From assembly GCA_039184055.1 (NCBI GenBank), contig JBCDBH010000208.1:1-10453 (forward strand): 10,453 nt of DNA. Direction: 5' to 3'. The notes beneath the pieces were generated by a model. The model was not told where the DNA came from. It was given only the letters and a program-made list of their open reading frames with translations, and ran no database searches. Positions 6,500-10,453 of the stretch are shown here, piece after piece. A program made the translations under genes and the position numbers. Numbering within the stretch: position 1 is the first letter of the stretch; every line of letters starts with the position of its first letter. The stretch is from JBCDBH01 sp039184055. Its GTDB lineage: Bacteria > Acidobacteriota > Thermoanaerobaculia > Multivoradales > J023.

Positions 6500-7615
6500 A
6501 TGGCTGAATTGCCCCGTCGTTTCGATACCCTTCCGACACCGGCCTTGCTGGTCGATCTCGACGTGCTCGAGCGCAATCTGGCGACGATGGCGGCCAAGGC
6601 ACGTCGACTGAACGTCACGCTACGCCCTCACGCCAAGACTCACAAATGCGTCGAAATCGCGCGTCTGCAGCGTGACCACGGTGCCATGGGGCTCACGGTC
6701 TCCACGCTGGCCGAAGCCCAGGCGTTCGCGCGTCATGGATTCGACGACCTCACCTGGGCGTTCCCGCTCATCGTCGGACGTCTCGACGAGGTGCTCGAGC
6801 TCGCGAAAACGGTCACCCTACGCGTCGTGGTCGACCATCCCGACACCGTGACCGCGCTCGAGCGCGCCGTCGATCGTCACGACACGGGTCTTCATCAAGA
6901 CATCGATCTTCACGTTTGGCTCGAGGTGGATTGTGGGCATCATCGTTCCGGAGTCGATCCGCGACAGACTCGTTTGATCGATCTGGCGCGACGTCTCTCG
7001 AGCCACCCACACTTGATTTTCGATGGTCTGCTCACCCACGGCGGCCACGGCTACACGATGGGCACGGCACGACAGGCCGCTGAGGACGAGCGTCGTCTGA
7101 TGTCGATCGCGGTCGGCCGTGTCCGCGACGCGGGCATCGACGTGCCCGCGATCAGCGTCGGCTCGACACCGACGATAGCGGTTACCGAAAACCTCGACGG
7201 TATCGACGAAATCCGCCCTGGGAACTACGTCTTCCACGACCTCACCCAGGTCGCGCTCGGCACCTGTGGCATCGAAGACTGCGCCGCCACCGTCCTGGCG
7301 AGCGTCGTCTCGGCCCAACCCGGCAACGATCATGTCGTGGTCGATGCCGGCGCCTTGGCACTCTCCAAAGATCTTGGCGCGGACGATCGATGGGGCTATG
7401 GCGCCCTTCTCCAAGCTCCAGGCACCATCGACGAAGACAAGATCTTGCTCTCGCTGTCTCAAGAGCACGGTGTGCTTCGCGGCTCGTTCGCCATCGACGA
7501 ACGCGTGCGAGTGATCCCCAACCATTCCTGTCTCACCGGGGCGTGTTTCGACCACCTCTTCGCGGTCCGAGGCGACGAAGTCGTCGACAAGTGGATCGTG
7601 CACCGCACCCGTTGA
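6500..7615 (+). CDS. Fold-type III PLP enzyme: D-threonine aldolase / D-serine dehydratase-like
   Basis: The 371-residue protein has the alanine-racemase-like N-terminal barrel of the DTA/DSD1 family. TPALLVDLDVLERNL at 12-26 begins the barrel, RPHAKTHKC follows with K46 as the PLP lysine, then FDGLLTHGGHGY near 175-186, SVGSTPT near 215-221 and EIRPGNYVFHD around 236-246. The C-terminal domain carries the metal site PNHSCLT with H342 and C344. Known D-threonine aldolases use His-x-Asp for a divalent metal, while eukaryotic-type D-serine dehydratase uses His-x-Cys for zinc; by that residue this protein leans toward the zinc type, but His-x-Cys is also common in uncharacterised bacterial members. 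Likely reactions are D-threonine to glycine plus acetaldehyde, or D-serine to pyruvate plus ammonia. It is divergent from glyA, which shares glycine and serine as metabolites. Exact substrate is unresolved. Confidence 0.87.
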   Translation: MAELPRRFDTLPTPALLVDLDVLERNLATMAAKARRLNVTLRPHAKTHKCVEIARLQRDHGAMGLTVSTLAEAQAFARHGFDDLTWAFPLIVGRLDEVLELAKTVTLRVVVDHPDTVTALERAVDRHDTGLHQDIDLHVWLEVDCGHHRSGVDPRQTRLIDLARRLSSHPHLIFDGLLTHGGHGYTMGTARQAAEDERRLMSIAVGRVRDAGIDVPAISVGSTPTIAVTENLDGIDEIRPGNYVFHDLTQVALGTCGIEDCAATVLASVVSAQPGNDHVVVDAGALALSKDLGADDRWGYGALLQAPGTIDEDKILLSLSQEHGVLRGSFAIDERVRVIPNHSCLTGACFDHLFAVRGDEVVDKWIVHRTR

Positions 7616-7730
7616 TCATTCCCTCTTCCAGAGTTATCGCCCTTGGCCTTTGCTTTGTCGGGTATTTCATCTCATGAGACGGTAAAGAGTCCCGACTGGG
7701 AAGCGGGGGAAGCGAGGGGGGCACATCGAC
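7616..7730. promoter_or_regulatory. Intergenic region before the hybrid kinase with a palindrome and ribosome-binding site
   Basis: This 115-base gap contains a perfect 10-bp palindrome TCTCATGAGA at 7670-7679, a possible operator half-site pair, and a purine-rich run with GAGGGGGG at 7714-7721. The latter sits 9 bases before the TTG start at 7731 and serves as its ribosome-binding site. TCCC/GGGA at 7690-7700 is too short for a terminator, and there is no T-run. No convincing -35/-10 pair was found. Confidence 0.35.
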
Positions 7731-9710
7731 TTGAATCGCCTGGGAACAGACGAAATCGTCCGCCGACCGCGTGGCGATGACGCGGACGAACGGGCACTTT
7801 TGCGTCGTCGTGCCGACCGGCAGACCGCTTATTGGGCCTTTCCTGGCGTATGGGCCTACGTCGTCGTCATGGTGGTCTTCGGCCTCATGTCGGGCTGGGC
7901 CGATCTGACGCCCACGACATTTTGGGTACTGGTCACCGCGATGGTGGTCATCGCCGCCATTCGTACCGTCTGGACCTACCGCTTCGAAGGACTCTACAAG
8001 TCGCTGGGACCACCCTCCTGGCGCATCATCTTCGCCGCGACATCTTTTGCCGCCGCCGGAATCTGGGGTCTGACCACGGCGCTGGTGCTCGTCGACCTGG
8101 GCGTCGAATTCTGGAGCCTCGTCGGCCTCCTCATCTCGGTCACTTTCATCACCATCGCCTCGCTCGTCTACGGACACGACTGGCGTTGGATCGGTGGCTT
8201 CTTCGCCGCCATGGCGGGTCCTCCCGTGTGGGTCCTATGGGGCACGGGCGGCCCCGAAGCGACCACGCTATTGGTCTTCACTGCCATCTACGTGGTGTAC
8301 ACGAGCATCCAAAGTCATCGTTTCTACAAGGCGCGTTGGCGCTATTTGAAACGTGGTCGCTTGGTCGAGCTCCGCGCCGACGAGCTGCGTCGGGCTCGTG
8401 ACGCCGCCCAAGCCGCGGATCGCACCAAGATGCGCTTTCTCGCCCACATGAGCCACGAGCTTCGCACCCCGCTCACCAGCATCGTGGGTCTCGCCGAACG
8501 TCTCGAAACTCCGGAGCTTCCCGTCGCCGAGCGTCGTCGTGCCGCCGATTCGCTCCACGCCGCCGCCGATCTCTTGCTCAGCTTGATCGACGACGTGCTC
8601 GATTTGGCGCGCTACGAAGACGGTCGTGTCTCCCTTCATCCCACGGCCTTCGATCTACGCGCCTTGGTCGACGGCGTGGTCGATCTTTTGCTGCCACGCG
8701 CCCGACAAAAGGACCTGGTCTTCGGAACCGCCGTCGCGTCGCATCTTCCCGAGCGATTCATTGGCGATCCTGACCGGCTCAGACAGGTGCTGATCAATCT
8801 GATCGGGAACGCGATCAAATACACCGAGCATGGTTCGGTGCGTCTCGAAGTCAAAGCCGCCGCCGATGTCGACGAACGCTACGGGCTGCGCTTCTTGGTC
8901 CGTGACACCGGTCGCGGAATCGCCCCTGAAAAACGCGCCGCGGTCTTCGAACCCTTTGTGCAGACCGACCCGAGTGGCGCGCATCAAGGCGTCGGTCTCG
9001 GACTGGCGATCAGTCGTCGAATCGTCGAGCAAATGGGTGGCGAGATCGACGTCGACGAGGTCGAAGGCGGCGGCTCGATCTTCCACTTCACCATTGCGCT
9101 TCCCCTAGCCGCCCCACGTGTCGACCGGGTCTCGTCAGACCGGGTCGCGGGCGACCGGGTCGCGGGCGACCGGGTCTCGTCAGACCGCGTCGCATCGTCC
9201 CAAGACGACGAGCCCGACTCGATGGTCGCCACGGAGACGGCGACCGCCCCGAACGAGGCCACGGCTGTCGCCTCGTCACCACCGGCACAGCCCATCCCGG
9301 ATGGCACGAGCGTGGCACCCATTTTGGTGGTCGAAGACAATGACCTCAATCGCGAGCTCTTCGTGCGCCAGCTGGACATGCTCGGATGGCGCGCCGAGGC
9401 GGTGGCCGACGGTGAATCGGCGCTCGACCTGATCGCCAGCGGCCGCAGCTTCGACCTCATCCTGATGGATTGTCAAATGCCCGGAATCGATGGCTATGAA
9501 ACCTGTCGGCGTCTTCGCCTCTACGAACAGGACAAGGGCCACGCACCGGTCCCGGTGATCTCCGTCACCGCCTACGCCTTCCCCGAAGACCAGCAAAACG
9601 CCGCCAACGCCGGTATGAACGATTGGCTCACCAAGCCTTTTCGACTGCAGGATCTCGGCAAAAAAGTCGAGCGATGGATGCCCAGTCCACCGACCGCTCA
9701 GGGTATGTAG
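7731..9710 (+). CDS. Membrane-bound hybrid histidine kinase with C-terminal receiver
   Basis: The 659-residue protein has about six membrane helices between residues 33 and 199 with very short loops, so no sizeable periplasmic sensor. A charged helical linker (about 203-233) leads to the HisKA domain, with H242 in FLAHMSHELRTP as the phospho-accepting histidine. The ATPase domain follows, with N360 in LINLIGNAIKYTEHG (N box), VRDTGRGIA (G1), FEPFVQ (F box) and GVGLGLAISRRIVEQMGG (G2). A low-complexity linker at about 460-525 contains five pentapeptide repeats. The receiver has E535/D536, the phospho-acceptor D580 in LMDCQMPGIDGYE, T613 and K635. No HPt or DNA-binding domain is present, so phosphate must pass to an unlinked partner or act through the receiver. 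Start is TTG, chosen for the GAGGGGGG 9 bases ahead and the lack of another early start. The signal is unknown. Confidence 0.93.
   Translation: MNRLGTDEIVRRPRGDDADERALLRRRADRQTAYWAFPGVWAYVVVMVVFGLMSGWADLTPTTFWVLVTAMVVIAAIRTVWTYRFEGLYKSLGPPSWRIIFAATSFAAAGIWGLTTALVLVDLGVEFWSLVGLLISVTFITIASLVYGHDWRWIGGFFAAMAGPPVWVLWGTGGPEATTLLVFTAIYVVYTSIQSHRFYKARWRYLKRGRLVELRADELRRARDAAQAADRTKMRFLAHMSHELRTPLTSIVGLAERLETPELPVAERRRAADSLHAAADLLLSLIDDVLDLARYEDGRVSLHPTAFDLRALVDGVVDLLLPRARQKDLVFGTAVASHLPERFIGDPDRLRQVLINLIGNAIKYTEHGSVRLEVKAAADVDERYGLRFLVRDTGRGIAPEKRAAVFEPFVQTDPSGAHQGVGLGLAISRRIVEQMGGEIDVDEVEGGGSIFHFTIALPLAAPRVDRVSSDRVAGDRVAGDRVSSDRVASSQDDEPDSMVATETATAPNEATAVASSPPAQPIPDGTSVAPILVVEDNDLNRELFVRQLDMLGWRAEAVADGESALDLIASGRSFDLILMDCQMPGIDGYETCRRLRLYEQDKGHAPVPVISVTAYAFPEDQQNAANAGMNDWLTKPFRLQDLGKKVERWMPSPPTAQGM
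9123..9197 (+). repeat. Five-unit 15-bp tandem repeat inside the kinase linker
   Basis: Five 15-base units run head to tail: GACCGGGTCTCGTCA, then two copies of GACCGGGTCGCGGGC, then GACCGGGTCTCGTCA again, then a diverged GACCGCGTCGCATCG. They encode DRVSS, DRVAG, DRVAG, DRVSS, DRVAS at residues 465-489, between the ATPase domain and the receiver. Because the unit is a multiple of three, changes in copy number keep frame and only alter linker length. Near-identity at synonymous positions indicates recent duplication. Confidence 0.9.
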
Positions 9711-9791
9711 ACGCCTCACGTATTCGAAGTCTTGGCCTATCCAGCCTCGAACCGGATCGCGCTCGCGACGCAATCACGATAGAAATGCGTC
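9711..9791. promoter_or_regulatory. Short gap before the threonine synthase gene
   Basis: An 81-base gap separates the kinase stop from the ATG at 9792. I see no hairpin with a T-run and no good -35/-10 pair. An in-frame TAG at 9780-9782 just upstream confirms that the downstream gene cannot begin earlier than 9792. The ribosome-binding site is poor. Confidence 0.3.
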
Positions 9792-10453
9792 ATGCCTTCT
9801 CACGTCACCCATCTCGAAAGCGCGATCGACGGCACGGTGCTGCCGGCACGGACGCTGCAGACTCTTCATGAAGGGCGCCCTCTCTGGGTGCGTTACGACC
9901 TCGAGACCATCGCCGCCACGGTCGATCGCGATCGACTCGCCCAGCGCCCACCGTCGATGTGGCGGTGGCGTGAGCTGCTCCCGGTCGAAGACGAACACGA
10001 CATCGTCACCCTCGGTGAAAGCACCACGCCCCTGCTCGACTGCCCGCGTTTGGGCGCGACGCTCGGCCTACGCGATCTATGGATCAAAGACGAGTCCCAG
10101 CTCCCCACCGGCTCGTTCAAGAGCCGTGGGCAAGCGGTGGCGATCACCCTGGCGCGCGCCCTGGGAGTCGAACGAGTCGCGATCCCCACCGCCGGCAACG
10201 CGGGTGGCGCGATGGCGGCTTACGCGGCCCGTGCCGGTCTCGAGGCGTTTGTCTTCATGCCGGCCGACGCGCCCCACGTCAACATCGCCGAGGCACGGCT
10301 CGCGGGCGCCAGGGTTTTCTTGGTCGACGGGCTGATCACCGATTGTGGTGCCCTGGTCAAGGCGGGCAACGAGGCGATGGGTTGGTTCGACGTCGCGACT
10401 CTCAAAGAGCCGTATCGTCTCGAAGGCAAGAAAACCATGGGGCTCGAGCTCGC
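9792..10453 (+). CDS. thrC: Threonine synthase, N-terminal part
   Basis: The first 220 codons of a fold-type II PLP enzyme run off the right edge. After an N-terminal region of about 75 residues come TLGESTTPLLDCPRLG, then KDESQLPTGSFKSRG with K110 as the PLP lysine, PTAGNAGGAMAAYAARAG as the phosphate-cofactor loop, VFMPADAP, and YRLEGKKTMGLEL at the end of the window. This order and the EGKKTMG segment are typical of threonine synthase, which converts O-phosphohomoserine to threonine and phosphate in the cytoplasm. The TGSFKSRG variant has Ser where Asp (TGSFKDRG) is common. The N-terminus has no CxxC zinc knuckles. A related lyase of the same fold cannot be fully excluded without the C-terminal half. 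It lies 81 bases after the hybrid kinase and near two other serine/glycine/threonine enzymes. Confidence 0.88.
   Translation, partial: MPSHVTHLESAIDGTVLPARTLQTLHEGRPLWVRYDLETIAATVDRDRLAQRPPSMWRWRELLPVEDEHDIVTLGESTTPLLDCPRLGATLGLRDLWIKDESQLPTGSFKSRGQAVAITLARALGVERVAIPTAGNAGGAMAAYAARAGLEAFVFMPADAPHVNIAEARLAGARVFLVDGLITDCGALVKAGNEAMGWFDVATLKEPYRLEGKKTMGLEL

Noticed and set aside
6435..6602. An upstream extension of glyA to a 575-residue protein
   Set aside because: It would overlap the start of the divergent gene, has no homology to the family, and the ATG at 6434 has a good AAGGAG site.
6818..7603. A 261-codon open frame on the minus strand inside the D-threonine aldolase-like gene
   Set aside because: It is antisense to a recognised PLP enzyme and its product has no recognisable motif; it is a codon-bias shadow.
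7690..7700. TCCC/GGGA inverted repeat as a terminator after the D-threonine aldolase-like gene
   Set aside because: The stem is only 4 bp and no T-run follows.
9123..9197. Repeat array considered as CRISPR-like
   Set aside because: Units are 15 bp, directly abutting without spacers, in frame within the kinase gene.

Overview
This is a high-GC, gene-dense chromosomal window with nine protein-coding genes. The two at the edges are cut by the window. I see no rRNA, tRNA, CRISPR array, insertion sequence or phage gene. The host looks like a high-GC Gram-negative bacterium. A DUF4388 (PATAN) protein, a serine-tailed FmdB-type zinc ribbon, a hybrid histidine kinase and the long form of serine hydroxymethyltransferase together fit Myxococcota, other former Deltaproteobacteria, or Acidobacteriota. 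That assignment is an inference from gene families, not from a marker gene.

Left part (1-1811, minus strand): a molybdopterin molybdenumtransferase (moeA) is followed, with a 22-base overlap, by the N-terminal 212 residues of a GT-C (family 39-like) membrane glycosyltransferase. A 175-base divergent gap (1812-1986) separates moeA from a plus-strand cluster.

Centre-left (1987-4973, plus strand): a tightly packed run of four genes, consisting of a DUF4388 protein, an FmdB-like zinc ribbon, a 152-residue protein with an N-terminal membrane segment or lipoprotein signal, and a polytopic GT-C-like membrane protein. The last two overlap by ATGA. The second membrane protein runs 99 bases into the end of the convergent glyA gene, codon opposite codon, which gives both proteins unusual C-terminal tails.

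Centre (4875-7615): a long-form glyA on the minus strand is divergent, across only 65 bases, from a fold-type III PLP enzyme of the D-threonine aldolase / D-serine dehydratase family. Both act on the serine-glycine-threonine group of amino acids, and the window ends in a threonine synthase (9792 onward), so the right half has an amino-acid theme.

Right (7731-9710): a hybrid histidine kinase with six predicted membrane helices, a kinase core and a C-terminal receiver. It starts with TTG and carries a five-unit 15-bp tandem repeat in the linker before the receiver.

I found no clearly new biological system. The observations most worth following up are the in-register antisense overlap of glyA with the membrane protein, the pairing of the 152-residue protein with that membrane protein, the divergent PLP-enzyme pair, and the in-frame repeat in the kinase linker.
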